Positions 21,893 to 33,790 of a DNA stretch of 64,000 bases are shown piece by piece. The notes beneath the pieces are model-generated. The model was given only the letters and a program-made list of their open reading frames with translations, made no database searches and was not told the DNA's origin. Each line of letters starts with the position of its first letter. Position 1 is the first letter of the stretch. The DNA comes from Euryodendron excelsum (taxonomy: Eukaryota; Streptophyta; Magnoliopsida; Ericales; Pentaphylacaceae): the NCBI GenBank assembly GCA_033060915.1, contig CM065394.1, positions 20,098,501 through 20,162,500 on the forward strand, written 5' to 3'. A program made the translations under genes and the position numbers.

Positions 21893-21990
21893 CCTTAGCG
21901 GTTCGCCAAAAGGAGCCCCCTATTCTGCATATTTCCTCCCAGTCATACAATTAAGCTTGTCATCCCCCTTCTTTCACCGTTCTTCTCACA

Positions 21991-24365
21991 AATGTTGGTT
22001 GTTCGGAGAGGTTTCAAAATCCTCCTTTGTCTTCATACCCATCAAGGTATGTTGTGCTAGTGTTTATGTTTTGGCTCCTGCAGAAAGCTATCTGGTACTA
22101 CGAGTGGAGGGTTAAGGCCTCATATCCCCTAGGGTTTGTAGGTAATCCTCCCTCCGTCGAGTCGGTATACTGGGGTGTTCTTGAGGCATCCAAAGCAGTT
22201 TTTGAGACTCTCCGAGAGATTGAGGATCCTAGGATCATGAACCCACTGCCAATCGACCTATCGAGCGGCTCTGAGCATACCGCCTCCATGGACCTAGATA
22301 GGGTAAGACCAGACGAGGCATCCAATGCCTCAGTGAACTATTATGGGGCAAACCTTGAGGAGATTACCGAAGAGGTGAGGCCTAAGAGGGCAAGGAGCCC
22401 AGTGGCCATTGTAGACGCCTTTGAGGGTGCTTCTAGGGCAGAAGCTGTGAGGGAGGGGCCACCCTCTGACGCAAACTGTAGACACGAGGCTAAGCATCTA
22501 GCCTCTGTTCTAGATGGGGCGAAAGTAAGAAAGGTCTGGTCCGCTTATCAATTTCCGGCCTCCATGAGCTATAGAGTCCCGGAGGAGGGGGACAGGGCAT
22601 GTCTTCCCCGCCCCGGTGAGGTCACAGTGTATGAAAGCGCATTGACGGGTGGGCTAAGGTTTCCCATTGCTCCTCCCATTAGGGGAGTCCTAAGCAGAGC
22701 TGGGTTAGCACCTGGACAGCTTATGCCCAATTCGTGGCGCATACTGGTGGCCTGCGCAGCCCTGTGGCAGGCCGCCACCAATAGGGAAGAGGTCCTGACC
22801 CCCGAAGACTTCTTCTACTATTACAAGATCATGAGAGTGAGAGCCCGAGTTAGTACTACTTCTCAGCTCAGGATGGTCAGCCTGCTATGATCACCGGCCT
22901 CCCGGTCTCCCACAAGCGTTGGAAAGAGAAATACTTCTTCGTTTATGGCGAAGGCATGGAGATCGCCCACTGGGAGGATGTTACTAACCAAACCCCTCGC
23001 ATACCCAGGCAGTGGGGAAGACCAGGTAGGAAGGGTAAGCGCTTTCTGTGCTCATACTTAGGTCTACTTAAGATAGTAGTCTGACCATCGTTATACCTAT
23101 TCTTTGCTCAGCACGCCTTCCTGTGTTAGAGGACGAGTCAAGGAAGGCCCGGGTAGCGAGGGTAAGGGGAGCACCCGGTCAAGCTCTGGGCACCCCTAGT
23201 ATCTGGTGAGAGTTTGGCAGCTTATCATTTAGGTCCAGACCCTTCCGTCGAGGCCCTTCGCGCTGAGAGTAGTGAGTCTGGTCTATTTTCTTGTTTACAC
23301 CTTCCTGAAGCAAGGGTACTGACTTCCAACTCTGTTTTGCAGGACAAGTATACAACATGGGCTTCGACAAGAGGAACATGGGGTCCGCCACGAAGAAGAA
23401 ATTCGAGGAGATGGAAAGGGCGAAGGCGGCCGCAGAGAGGCCAAGCAAGCGCCCACGACCAGCTCACGTGGGGAGGGTGAACGAGCCACAAGCTGACAGG
23501 GCTCAAGGGGACGCCCCTCCAAGGGGAGGAAGGGCCGTCTCCATTGGTCAAACGCCTGGCCAGACCTCCAAACCTGTGGTTGCAACACAGGGCCCTGCCG
23601 TTGCAGGGACTCGGGCTTAGTCTCCTCCAGGTCAGCAAGGCGAGCCTTTGATAATAGAGGACGTCCAAGCTGCCTAGGAGCGGATGCAAAATTTTATCAC
23701 CTTGGACAATGTGAGCCCCATTGCTCAATGGTCTAATGGCCAGCTGATGAAGAGCATGAACCATGATGCCCTTAAGGTGAGTTAATTGTTCCCCTTCTTT
23801 ATAATTGTTTTCTCTCTATGTTGATCTGTGGTTCCTCTCCTGCAGCTCCACGTCAAGGCCCTCTGCCTGTCCACTCATTTAAAGGCGAGGATGAGCGAGA
23901 GCGCAAAGAAGGGCCAAGTCATCGAGTCCTTGACCGAGACCATCAGTGGTTTGGAGAAAAAGGTCAAGGATGCTGACGAGGCCAAATCAGTGGCTTGAGG
24001 CAGAGAAGACTGCCCTGCTGGATAAGTCGGCAGACTTGAGGAAGAAGGTTGATACGTTAACTTTTGACGCCCAAACCTTTGATGCTGTTAAGAATTCCCT
24101 GACCTTAAGGGTAACTAAGCTGGAGGGGGAGCTTAAGGTTGCCCGAGAGGCGGTTGTGGAGGAGTTCAGGGCTGGGGCGTCCTTCCAAGAGGAGGTCAGC
24201 AAAGCATATATGGAAGGCTTCGTTGATGCTAAGGTTGCGGCAAAGAAGCTTTTTCCTGACCTGGACTTCTCTGCTCTGAGGCCAGCTGACGACACTGTTT
24301 CTCAGGCCCTTGGCGAGGAAGACCAGACTCCTGCTGCAGAGGTTGAGAACGACCCCCAATCTTGA
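21991..24365 (+). pseudogene. Antisense Transposase_28-like gene of element F (multi-exon, decayed)
   Basis: Runs opposite to gag-pol. Coding sequence is visible from about 22030. 'GGLRFPIAPPIRGVLSRAG' and 'GQLMPNSWRILVACAALW' mark the plant 'putative gypsy type transposon' domain (PF04195). A 17-nt interruption near 22827-22843 shifts the frame, after which 'ITGLPVSHKRWKEKYFFV' continues. Likely introns: about 23025-23110 (ends 'tttgctcag'), 23206-23342 ('gtgaga..ttttgcag') and 23779-23845 ('gtgagt..tgcag'). The later exons give a basic Ala/Lys-rich linker (23357-23617) and a coiled coil ending 'YMEGFVDAKVAAKKLFPD' (23990-24365). In-frame stops at 23618 and near 23675, and another near 23996, show it is dead. 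No ATG is secure at the 5' end. The role of such proteins is not known to me. Confidence 0.7.
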
Positions 24366-24646
24366 TCTCTTTGTAATAGCAACCAACTTCTTCTTTTTAT
24401 TTTTTTATTTTTTATTTTTTATAATCGACTTTTGATTAAATGGAAAGTTTACCTTTATCAACTGTATTTTTGTGTCTGAATGCTTGTGATCAATGGTTGG
24501 CATAAGTTTTGACTAGCCCTAAAAGGGTTTACTAACCCGGTTAGTTTGGGCAATCTGGCCAATTAGGCTTGGTGATTTGGGTGCCATTAGTCTAATATGG
24601 CCAATCTCGTTGAATGGCCAGTTGGGCCTAGCTGCCCTATGGCAAT

Positions 24647-25195
24647 CCTGGTCAGTCTTGGGACTGACCAGTTAGGGTTGGCGACCTTGGTTCCATTGGG
24701 CTGGTCTGGTCAATTAAGGGACTAACCAGCTTTGTCTTGTAGACTCGTGGCCTTTCAGCTTGCCTGGTCTGTCTAAGGGACTGACCAGTCAGGCTTAGTA
24801 GCCTTGTGGCTCTTGGCTTGTCTGGTTAGTCTAGGGGACTGACCAGTTGGGCTTGGTAGCCTTGTGGCCTTACTGTTTATCTGGTCAGTCAGTTGGGCTT
24901 AGTAGCCTTGTGGCCTTTTGGCTTGCCTGGTCAGTCTAGGGGACTGACCAGTTGGGCTTAGTAGCCTTGTGGCCTTTCGGCTTATCTGGTCAGTCTAGGG
25001 GACTGACCAGTTGGGCTTAGTAGCCTTGTGGCCTTACGGCTTGTCTGGTCAATCTAGGGGACTGGCCAGTTGGGTTTAGTAGCATTGTGGCCTTTCGGCT
25101 TGTCTGGTCAGTCTAGGGGACTGTCCAGTTGGTCTTAGTAGTCTTGTGGCCTTTCGGCTTGTCTAGTCAGTCTAGGGGATTGACCAGTTGAGCTT
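24647..25195. repeat. 59-bp tandem repeat with a hairpin in each unit (element F)
   Basis: Nine to ten units of about 59 bp of the type 'gactgaccagttgggcttag / tagccttgtggcctttcggc / ttgtctggtcagtctaggg'. The junction gives CTGGTCAGTC-taggg-GACTGACCAG, a perfect 10-bp stem. The leftmost units are diverged and one has an internal deletion. The array lies between the stops of integrase and the opposing gene. 3' tandem arrays are a known habit of Tat/Ogre elements and can seed satellites. Confidence 0.9.
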
Positions 25196-25270
25196 CAAAA
25201 ATCCTGGGAGACGTCAGTCGTTTTGGGAGGCCTCGGACAACAAACATTTCATTAAAGAGTGCTGATTACA

Positions 25271-26365
25271 TCAAACATAGTACTTTCTCAGGTGTTCAAC
25301 ATGCCAAGGGTTAGGAAGCTCTTTGCCGTCCAACCCAGTTAGCCAGTAGGTCCCTTTCCTCGAAAACCCTTTGGCTGTGTATGGCCCTTCCCAGTTTGGC
25401 CCGAGTTTGCCATCGTTGGGCCTTCTAGTAGACTGATTGACCCTCTTGAGAACCAAATCCCCTGCTTTGAATGCCCTAGGTTTCACTCTCGCATCATGAT
25501 ACCTGCGCATCCTTTGTTGATAAGCAGCTACCTCCACGGCTGCCTGCATCCTTTTCTCTTCAAGTAGGTCTAGGCTTACCTCTAGGGCCTCGCTGTTGGC
25601 CTCTGCTTCGAAATGCTCGACCCTGGGGCTATGGAGGTCTATCTCTACCGGGATGACCGCTTCACATCCAAAAGTCAGGGAGAAAGGGGTGTGTCCTGTT
25701 GCGACCCTTTCTATTGTTCCGTAGGCCCACAGGATATTGGGAAGCTCCTCCGCCCATAAACCCTTTGCCTGCTCTAGCTTTGCCTTGGTGCTTTTGAACA
25801 GGGTCCGGTTGGTGACTTCAACCTAGCCATTGGCTTAGGGGTGCTCCGGGGAAGAAAAGTGGTGGTTGATCTGAAGGTCTGAACATATCTCCCCGAACTG
25901 ACCACCTTTGAACTGTTTCCCATTGTCTGTGACGACCACCTTTGGGATGCCGAACCTGCATATGATGTTTTTCCATAGGAAATTTTTCATTTTCTGCTCA
26001 GTGATTGTGGCGACCGCTTCGGCTTCTGCCCACTTTGTGAAGTAATCAACCGCTATCACCGCAAACCTAGTCTGGCCTTTCCCCAAAGGCAGAGCCCCCA
26101 CTATGTTTATCCCCCACTGGGCGAAAGGCCATGGGCTCTGGATTGGCGTTAATTCCTGGGCCTGTTGTCTTGGGATGTTAGAGAATCTTTGGCATTTGTC
26201 ACATTTTCTTACAAACTCTTGGGCGTCTTTTTCCATTGTGGGCCAGTAGTAGGCTGCTCTGAGAATCTTCTTGGCCAAAGCTCTCCCTCCTGAGTGGTTA
26301 CCGCAGACCCCTTCGTGTACCTCTCTCATGATGTAATCTGCCTCTGCTTTTCCTATACACCTTAG
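25271..26365 (-). pseudogene. Integrase region of element F
   Basis: Minus-strand frame with the H2C2 zinc finger ('HEGVCGNHSGGRALA..', 'CDKCQRF') and the DDE core. The first catalytic position reads 'WGINIVG' where the family has Asp (D to N); the second, 'VVTDNGKQF', is intact; the third Glu lies in 'VEVTNR'. A TAG interrupts the core near 25828 where Gln is expected, and another TAG separates it from RNase H at 26366. The C-terminal part (25271-25549) ends with a chromodomain-free 'NPWHVEHLRKYYV'. Not functional. Confidence 0.9.
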
Positions 26366-27422
26366 CTAGGGCATGGTGTGTCTCTTTTTATATAGAATGT
26401 TGTTTATTAGGGCGTATCTGCTGGTCCTGTACTGAATCCTTCTTGCCTCAACTTTATCTGCTAGTAGGGACCCTTTCTCCAAGTAGTTTCTGATTGGTGT
26501 TGTCCATTCCACTTCTTGTTCTGCCTGCAATACTTCTGGTTTCCGAATACTTGGCGAATCCAACACTTTCATGGGTACTCCAAGGTCGTCTTCCTGGATG
26601 ATGCAATCTTGGCTAGCCGATCTGCCTCCTCGTTCTGCGCTCTTGGCACTTTTTCGAGAAGTAATTTGGAAAATTTTCTTGCCAGACTTTTAGCCATCTC
26701 ACAATACTCTTGCATTTTCTCTCCTCTGGCCTCGTATTCTCCTTGGACTTGTTCTACCACAAGTTGAGAGTTGCTCCATACTAAGACGTGTTCTGCCCCC
26801 ATTCGCCAAGCCATTTGGAGACCAGCAATCAAAGCTTCGTATTCAGCCTCATTATTGGAGGCTGGGAATTTGAACTTGATGGCATATTCGAGTTTGTGGC
26901 CTTTAAGGGTGACAAGGACGATCCCAGCGCCACTTGCTCTGTCCGTCGAGGAACCATCTACGTTGAGCACCCACCTAGGCTGCGGGGAGTCGTTATTGGG
27001 GCAAGCTGTAGGGTGGGTGAATTCAGCGATGAAATCTGCTATAGCCTGCCCCTTAATCGCCAGTCTTGGTCTATATTGGATGTCGAATTGATTGAGTTCT
27101 ATGGACCATTTGACAAGTCTTCCCGACGTCTCTGGCTTGTGGACGACCTTCTTCAATGGTTGGTCTGTCAAGACAACTATGGTGTGAGCCTGGAAGTATG
27201 GCCTCAATCTCCTTGCTGAGGTCACGAGGGCAAGGGCTAGTAGCTCCATTGTGGGGTATCACTCCTCTGCACCCCTTAGGGCCCTACTTGTGTAATAGAT
27301 GGGCTTTTGGACTCCGTCCTCTTGCCTGACCAGGGCAGAGCTCACCGCCGTTTCTAACACTGCAAGGTAAAGATAGAGCTCTTCTCCTTTTATGGTACTG
27401 AACTTAGATACTCTTTGAGTTA
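26366..27422 (-). pseudogene. RNase H plus archaeal-type RNase H region of element F
   Basis: The usual retroviral-type RNase H ('VVLTDQPLKKVV', 'DIQYRPRLAIKGQAIADF') is followed by a second domain 'WVLNVDGSS..GAGIVL..NNEAEYEALIAGL', which is the archaeal-type RNase H that marks Tat elements. Its third metal-binding position reads 'WSNSQLVV' where Asp is normal, so it is probably inactive. A stop lies near 27256 ('GAEE*YPTM'). Confidence 0.88.
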
Positions 27423-28544
27423 CTAGAAGGCCTGTTCACATTGGGGAGTCCATTCAAAAGCCTTACATAGAACTTTAAAGAAAGGAAGGCACTTATCTGC
27501 TGATCTGGAGATGAATCTATTCAGCGCTGCTACTCTGCCAGCCAACCTTTGGACCTCCTTTGTGGACGTTGGGGACTGCATGTCTAGTACTGCACTAATT
27601 TTCTCGGGGTTAGCTTCTATCCCTCGGTTGGAGACCATGAATCCCAAGAACTTGCCAGATGCCACTTCGAAGGCGCATTTAGCAAAATTCAGTTTCATTT
27701 TGTAAGCTCGCAAATTCTTGAACGTCTTTTCTAGGTCGGCTAGGTGGTTGATGGCTTGCTTGCTCTTTACTAGCATGTCATCTACATAAACTTCCATGTT
27801 TCTCCCAATCTAATTGCTGAACATGCGGTTGACAAGCCTGTGGTAGGTTGCCCCAGCATTTTTGAGGCCGAATGGCATTACCTTATAACAGTACAGACCT
27901 CTATTTGTCATGAATGTTGTGTTTTCTTGATCATGTTCGGCCATCTTTATTTGATTGTATCCTGAGAAAGCATCCATGAAGGTCAACATTTCATACCCTG
28001 CAGTCGAATCCACCAGTTGATCTATTATGGGCAGGGGGAAGCTATCTTTAGGACACGCTTTGTTCAGATCCGTGAAATCTATGCACATTCTCCATTTTCC
28101 ATTTGCCTTTTTGACCATCACTACATTAGATAGCCAGGTTGGGTACTGGGCCTCCTTTATGAAGCCTGCTGTAGTCAATTTCTCGACTTCGTCTGCTACC
28201 GCTTCATTGCGTTCTGGAGCGAAAGACCTCTTTTTTTGTCTGACCGGCTTTGTTGTTGGGTCTATGTTTAGATGATGGGCAATGATCCGGGTATCAATTC
28301 CTGGCATATCCTCATGAGACCAGGCAAAAACATTAGCGTGATGCCTGAGGAAAGATCTCAATTTCTCCTTGAATTCTTCAAGGGCCGTTGTTCCAATTTT
28401 CACTATCCTGGTCTGGTCTTGCTCTCCGACCACTACCTCATCGAGTTCTTCTACTGGTTCTCCTCTCCTGATTTCCTCCTCATTTCGAACTTCTAGCTCT
28501 TTAATTAACATAGCCTCCTCGGTTTCTCCCTTGAGGGACGCCAC
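27423..28544 (-). pseudogene. Reverse transcriptase region of element F
   Basis: Clear RT motifs on the minus strand: 'KWRMCIDFTDLNKACPKDSFPLP', 'FMDAFSGYNQIKM', 'MPFGLKNAGATY' and the catalytic 'YVDDMLVKSK' (about 27777-27788). A TAG stop sits near 27807, between the palm motifs and YVDD. Otherwise the sequence is well preserved. Confidence 0.92.
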
Positions 28545-28565
28545 ATAGCATTCTCTGGCGGTCTA

Positions 28566-28970
28566 CTAGTCACTCCTGGCTTCCCCAACTCCTTGGGATG
28601 TGGGGAACTTGACCTTTAAATGGTAGGTCGACGGTATGGCCTTAAACTCATTGAGGGCTGTTTTGCCCACAATGATGTTATAAGCTGAGGAGCAATCTAC
28701 TACTAAAAATGTTACCATCTTGGTAGCTTGTTGGGGCACTGTTCCTAGCATTACCGGCAGAGCGATGGAGCTTAGAGGTGTGACTCTGTCTCCAGTGAAA
28801 CTGACAAGGGGGGAGTTAACCGGTTGTAACTGCTCCCTGCTGACCTTCAGTTGTTGAAGGCCTTTAGGAAGAGAATATCTGCCGAGCTGCCACTATCTAC
28901 CAAGACCCTATAAATTAAAAAATTGGACACCACTGCCGATATGACCAGGGGGTCGTCATGAGGTTTTCAT
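28566..28970 (-). pseudogene. Protease region of element F
   Basis: The minus strand has the aspartic protease active site '[12 protein letters not shown]' (DSG near 28890-28898) and, after a frameshift, the C-terminal part 'FLVVDCSSAYNIIVGKTAL'. A stop follows the active site within about 15 codons. Confidence 0.8.
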
Positions 28971-28982
28971 ACGGTCCCAACC

Positions 28983-30666
28983 TTGTCGTCTGTGAATGTG
29001 ATGGGATCATGTTCAGCCCCGGAATTTTTGGATAATCAATCTACGGACATGACTTCTCTCTGGCTCTGTGCCTCCCTAGCATGTCGCTTCCTTGCTGATG
29101 AAGACTCTCCGCCGCCTGCGAAACCACTAGAAATGACCCTAATCTCGCCCATAGGCTGCTGGTTTTGCCTTCCTCTCTTTGGGCTTTTTTGTTTGGCCTA
29201 CCTTGGTGCCAGCTCTCGCCTCTCGTCACGTCTACCCCCCGCTATGTATCTGCCTAACTTCCCTTGCTTGATCAGGTGCTCGATCTGCTGCTTAAGGATA
29301 TGGCAGTCCTCTGTGTCGTGCCCGTGGTCTTGATGAAAACGATACCACTTATTGGTCGGCCTTTTCTCTGGTGGGGTCCTCATCCTCCCTGACCACCTCA
29401 GCGCCGTATCCCCCTTGATCTCGTAGAGCTTTGATCCAGAGAAGTGTTTAATGGGGTAAAGTACTGGTTATACCTGGCCTGCTTGGTCCTATCGTTCTCT
29501 CCCCTTGGCTTCTGCTCTACCATCCTTGGGGTCTTTGCTGTTCTATCGTCTTTCTTTTCCTCCGCCATCCTCTTCTTGCCCAGACTGGGTGTGACACTCT
29601 CCTAATCTTCCCAGGCTTTGAGGGTATCCTTTGCATTCATTTATTTCTGCGCTCGGAGCATTAGCGCAGCCATGGTTTTGAGCGCCTCCTTGGCCAGGGA
29701 GAACAGGAACTTGGGAGTCCTGACACCTGCAATGAAAGCTGCCACTGCCACTTTCTGATCCAGGTCATCTATATAAAGAGTCTCCTAGTTAAAGCGGGTG
29801 ACAAACTCACGCATGGTCTCCTTCTCGCGCTGCTTGGTGTTGAATAGGGAGGTGGAAGGCCTCATCTATCTCTACCCTCCAATGTAATGGCTGACGAACA
29901 ACCTGCTCAAGTCCACAAATTTATTGATTGTCCCAGGGGAGAACCTGTGGAACCAAATCCTTGCCGGACCCTTAAGGGTGGTGGGAAATGCCCTACACAT
30001 AATTTCGTCGGGGACCTCCTAAAGGTCCATCAGAGCCTTATACGTCTCAAGATGGTCCAGGGGATCCTTAGTGCCGTCGAAAGACTCCAACGTGGGCATT
30101 TTGAATTTCGGGGGCAAGGGCATCCTCATCACCGCGGGTGTAAACGGCGTATCCGTCCGGCTCACCAGCTCTTCTACCGTGCTGGGTCCTTTTTTCTTTC
30201 ACCGCCACTATCACTCCAGCCAGTTTAGCCTGCATTTCCTTCAACTGCTCATCCCACATCGGCTGAGTTTTGGCAGTGTGTTCTGGAAGAACCACTGTTG
30301 TTGCTTTGGACCAGTCGGCATGGCTCTGGGCTTCGTCAGCGTGAAATCCGACCCCTCTCGGGAGAGGGTTCTCCCCTGGGAGCATTGGGTTTTTCGCTCC
30401 TTTGCCAGCGTCGCCTCCTTGGTTCCTTGCCGCCAGCTGGTTCACAGACAATGGTGGTCCTCTAGCGGTGGTGGGTCTACCGTCCCTGGTGCCTCCGGCG
30501 GGGGAGGCAATCTCCTCTCCAACTCCTGATTCCGAGACTAGAGTTGGTTCATAGCGGCCATCATCTCAATGATCTGCTGCTCCAAGGCGACGATTCTGGT
30601 GGTGCTTTGTTCCTCCATTTCTCCGCCTATCCTAGTTGATGCAGCACTGAATCGGGTCAAGACCAT
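28983..30666 (-). pseudogene. gag region of element F
   Basis: It starts at the minus-strand ATG 30666-30664, 40 bases after the PBS begins. Recognisable parts are a coiled N-terminus, the gag core ('[21 protein letters not shown]' as '[18 protein letters not shown]') and a zinc-knuckle-like 'YRFHQDHGHDTEDC' near 29320 whose expected first Cys is Tyr. At least four in-frame stops and two shifts are visible. It would form the capsid in an active copy. Confidence 0.85.
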
Positions 30667-30684
30667 GAAACGATCGAAGTGTCA

Positions 30685-30704
30685 TTCCCACAGACGGCGC
30701 CAAC
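30685..30704 (-). promoter_or_regulatory. Primer binding site of element F
   Basis: Minus strand GTTGGCGCCGTCTGTGGGAA directly after the 5' LTR. The TGGCGCC start is typical of plant gypsy primer sites. Confidence 0.75.
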
Positions 30705-31258
30705 TAATGATGCAATGAACTGGTACGTCTTTCCCAACCTCTGGTGCAACTTGTCGGGGTGATGAATCCCCTTGCCTGGAATACCAATGTGGTGCCTGCC
30801 AAAGGCACTCCGATGCCAAAGTTAGGCTAGAGAGAAATGGACAGAATTACAATATTTAGGGTGGTGTAAAATCGTACCTTCCTGGAGGTGATGACTGTCC
30901 TTCTTATAGGAGTGTTAGCTTGGATCGTGGGCACCTTCATGGGTCAGCTAATCGTGCCCCCAGTCATGCCTCCCACTTCGTGGGGATATATCGTGCCTTG
31001 ATTTTAGGCTCCATGGACCATGCCCCTGCTCGTGGGAAAACCGTTCGAATCATGGGATCGTGGGGGCTAATCACCAGGCGAGAATCTCGGAGTATTTTTA
31101 TGGCGGCATCTAGTGTATCGCTGGAGCTCTGCCGCTCTTCCTGCCAGCAGACCTGACCCAAGAAGGAGAGGGCGGCCTAACCTGGAGATATGAGCCGAGC
31201 TGGTCTGGTCTGTCCACAAAGGGGGCCGACCAGCTGTACTTGTGTTATTTGCATTTCA
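30705..31258 (-). repeat. 5' LTR of element F
   Basis: Same sequence as 21050-21603 with only transition differences in the part compared. TG..(C/T)A ends; TATTA follows at 31259-31263. Confidence 0.85.
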
Positions 31259-31263
31259 TATTA
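31259..31263. repeat. Target site duplication TATTA, right of element F
   Basis: Matches 21045-21049. Confidence 0.7.
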
Positions 31264-31949
31264 TATAATATCAATTTATCTATATTTGTATGGAGTAAGC
31301 AACAAGTTTGTCCAGCGACTTTGGGAGGTCTCGGGTTCCGTGACCTCACTTCTTTGAGGCAGGCGCTAATTCGACTTAAACTTGGCTGGACTAGTTTACT
31401 TCAATAGCCCTCGTCTTCTTTGTGGACAAATCTTATGAAAGCTAAATATATACTTCCCTACCACCTCGGCTCTTCACGCTTCATGCCCCCCAACCCAAAG
31501 GAGTAGTTGGGCATGGCAAGGTATCCATAATGTCTCCTTAATCAAGGTTTGCTCTGGCAGGTCGGTTATGGGACCTCTATTTCGGTTTGGCAGAGGATCA
31601 ATACTCGATGCCCACACACCCCCCCCCCCCCCCCCCCCCCCCGGTTCAATTGCTGCCTCTCCAAGATTTAGTTGTTAGTGATCTTATCATTTTACACCCC
31701 TAGCCGAAATGAAATGGAATATGTCTCTTATTTCCTCCCTCACCCCTGATCGATCTCGTTGCTATATGCTTATTCGCTCTATTCCTCTCCCCTATTTCTC
31801 TTTTCCTAACGTCGCTTACTAGGGGCGGGCCTCACCAGAATCACCGCCAAAAGTGTTTTAAAGTGAAATCTGCCTATCTCTGAGTTCACCATTCTTACCA
31901 TCCTCTTCCAATTCTCTTCCTTCCATTCCTTGGCCTTTTCTCTGGACCC
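31264..31949. other. Unassigned sequence with a 24-base C run
   Basis: The C run is 31619-31642 and follows a short CA tract. No gene recognised. Confidence 0.4.
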
Positions 31950-33790
31950 TTATTAAAGTTCTCCCTCGTGTTAAGCTAAATATTTCATTTGGCTAGCCTT
32001 ACGTAATAGTCTTCCCACAACGAACCTTTTACACCATTGAAATATTTTATTCCATCCCCTTAATTTGTGTAGCATTTGTGGTCTTGGGAATGAAGATTTG
32101 ATACTCATTTCCTCTATTAGTGTCTCACTTGGAACTTTCTTAGAACTATCTTGGGACAACTCCTTCCCCAGATTTACAGTTCATCTTCTCTTATTCTATC
32201 TCAAGCTTCAGCTCTTCAAAAACTTCTTCCCAATACCCAAAATTCTAAGCTTAGTTGAACTTCATATTTGCTGGCTCTGGCTCTCGCTCTGGCTCACTCC
32301 CTCCTCCTCATGGGCAAAGCTATGTTAAGAGCTGACTTGGGGTATAACCCAGGCTAGTCTGACCCAAAAATTTTATTTTACTCATTATAAATTTATAAAA
32401 AAATATATTTACCCCAACGCATTATTTTGTAGCCCACCTCTTTATATGGTAGCCCACTTAACTCACTCTAACCAATCTCAATTTCAAACCCAATCACATA
32501 GAAAATCATAACCCACCCCACTCTAGCCTATTCCAATTTCAAACCCAACCACATAGAAAATCATTACTAACAATCCATCTCTATCTTTTTTCTCTTCCCT
32601 TTCTTCCTCTAAACCGAAACCCAACCTCCCCTTTCTCTTTCTCTCACTAAACTTAATAATCTGAATCAACACAGGTCTCTTAAAAATCATAATAATAGAT
32701 TTATCTCTCTCTCCTAAAAATCACAACAATAGACTTATGTCTCTCCATCCACACCTACATGAGTTCATGAGGCCATCTGTTAGTTTGTATTTGTAAAAAT
32801 TAGTTAGAACATATTAAAGAGATTAAAATTAATTTGAGATTCCTTTCTTGTCTTTTTTTTCTCTTTAATCCTTAAAAATTTAGATTCAATTATAAAATTA
32901 TGATACATATTCACTTCCACAAATATAAAAAAATCATGTATTCAAATCTTACAAATCCATTGATCTAGCTGTCGTCGTCAATTTTTAGTGGCCATGGTTG
33001 AGCACAAAGGAGAGAGGGAGAGAGGGAGAGGGAGAGAGAAAGACGAGTGTGAAGATAGGCTTTTGGTCGGCAATGGTGGCTGTGAAGAGAGATCAGTAGG
33101 CGATAGGAATTTCAAAAGTTTATCAAGAAAGATAGAGATAACAAAACAGTCAGTTATGAGCGAGAGTTTAAAGTTTAGAATTTAATATAATGTGGACTTT
33201 TGAGATTTGTCACGTAACAAATTTTTATTGAACCTAGATTTACATATCCCAAGTCACTTCAAATTCTTGGCTCCGCCGATGCTCCTCCTCATTTTGCATG
33301 CCAAACTCAACACTGGTGGGTCATCCAGATCTAGTACTTGTCAAGCTGGTATTGGTGGTCTCATTCCCTAATGGTGATTTCATCTGTGCTTATGCCAAAC
33401 ATATTGGGTGCCACTCCAACAATATTGCAGAATTCTGGGCCCTTCGGCGAGGGCTCCGGCCGCAGGCTCTTTCGCCAGGGCATCACCAACTTAATAAATA
33501 GTTGAAACTGATTCCAGATTTCTTTATTTTGCTCTATGCAGGCGGAGAACTCTGGCGCCTCAACTTCTCGCCCTGCTCCGGCCAGGACAGCCTCCTTCTC
33601 CTACCTAAGTTCCGCCGCCATGTCCACCTTTTGCTTGCTACCGGGGGAGGCGAATAAAAGTGCTGACTGCTTGGCTTCCTTAGCGGCGGACACTCCAAGC
33701 ATGGACCAAGTGTTTGATGTTACTCCAGTTATAGTATTGCAACCTTTTTTTGTATCTAAACCTATGCATCTTTTTGCTACTTTAATATAA
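31950..33790 (+). mobile_element. LINE (L1/RTE-like non-LTR) 3' remnant
   Basis: Two coding traces on the plus strand. Around 31975-32110 the frame reads 'WLALRNSLPT' and 'CSICGLGNEDL', like the zinc-binding zf-RVT region after a LINE reverse transcriptase. At 33298-33480 'NGDFICAYAKHIGCHSNN' and 'AEFWALRRGL', and at 33650-33700 'EANKSADCLASLAAD', match the C-terminal RNase H (RVT_3 type) of plant LINEs. The parts are out of frame and separated by about 900 bp of unrelated AT-rich and 'ccaaccacatagaaaatca' repeats. Dead. Confidence 0.6.

Larger units (their letters stand above)
21050..31258 (-). mobile_element. Tat-type Ty3/gypsy retrotransposon F (10.2 kb, decayed)
   Basis: Bounded by TATTA duplications and two 0.55-kb LTRs. 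On the minus strand the order is LTR, PBS, gag, protease, RT, RNase H, archaeal-type RNase H, integrase, tandem repeat, an opposing Transposase_28-like gene, PPT, LTR. The second RNase H and the opposing gene place it in the Tat group. The LTRs differ by about ten transitions and no transversions in the first 230 bases, and the coding regions have many stops and shifts, so it is old and inactive. Confidence 0.9.

Noticed and set aside
31619..31642. C run as part of a regulatory or telomeric repeat
   Set aside because: A plain homopolymer with no repeat unit; most likely slippage or an assembly artefact.
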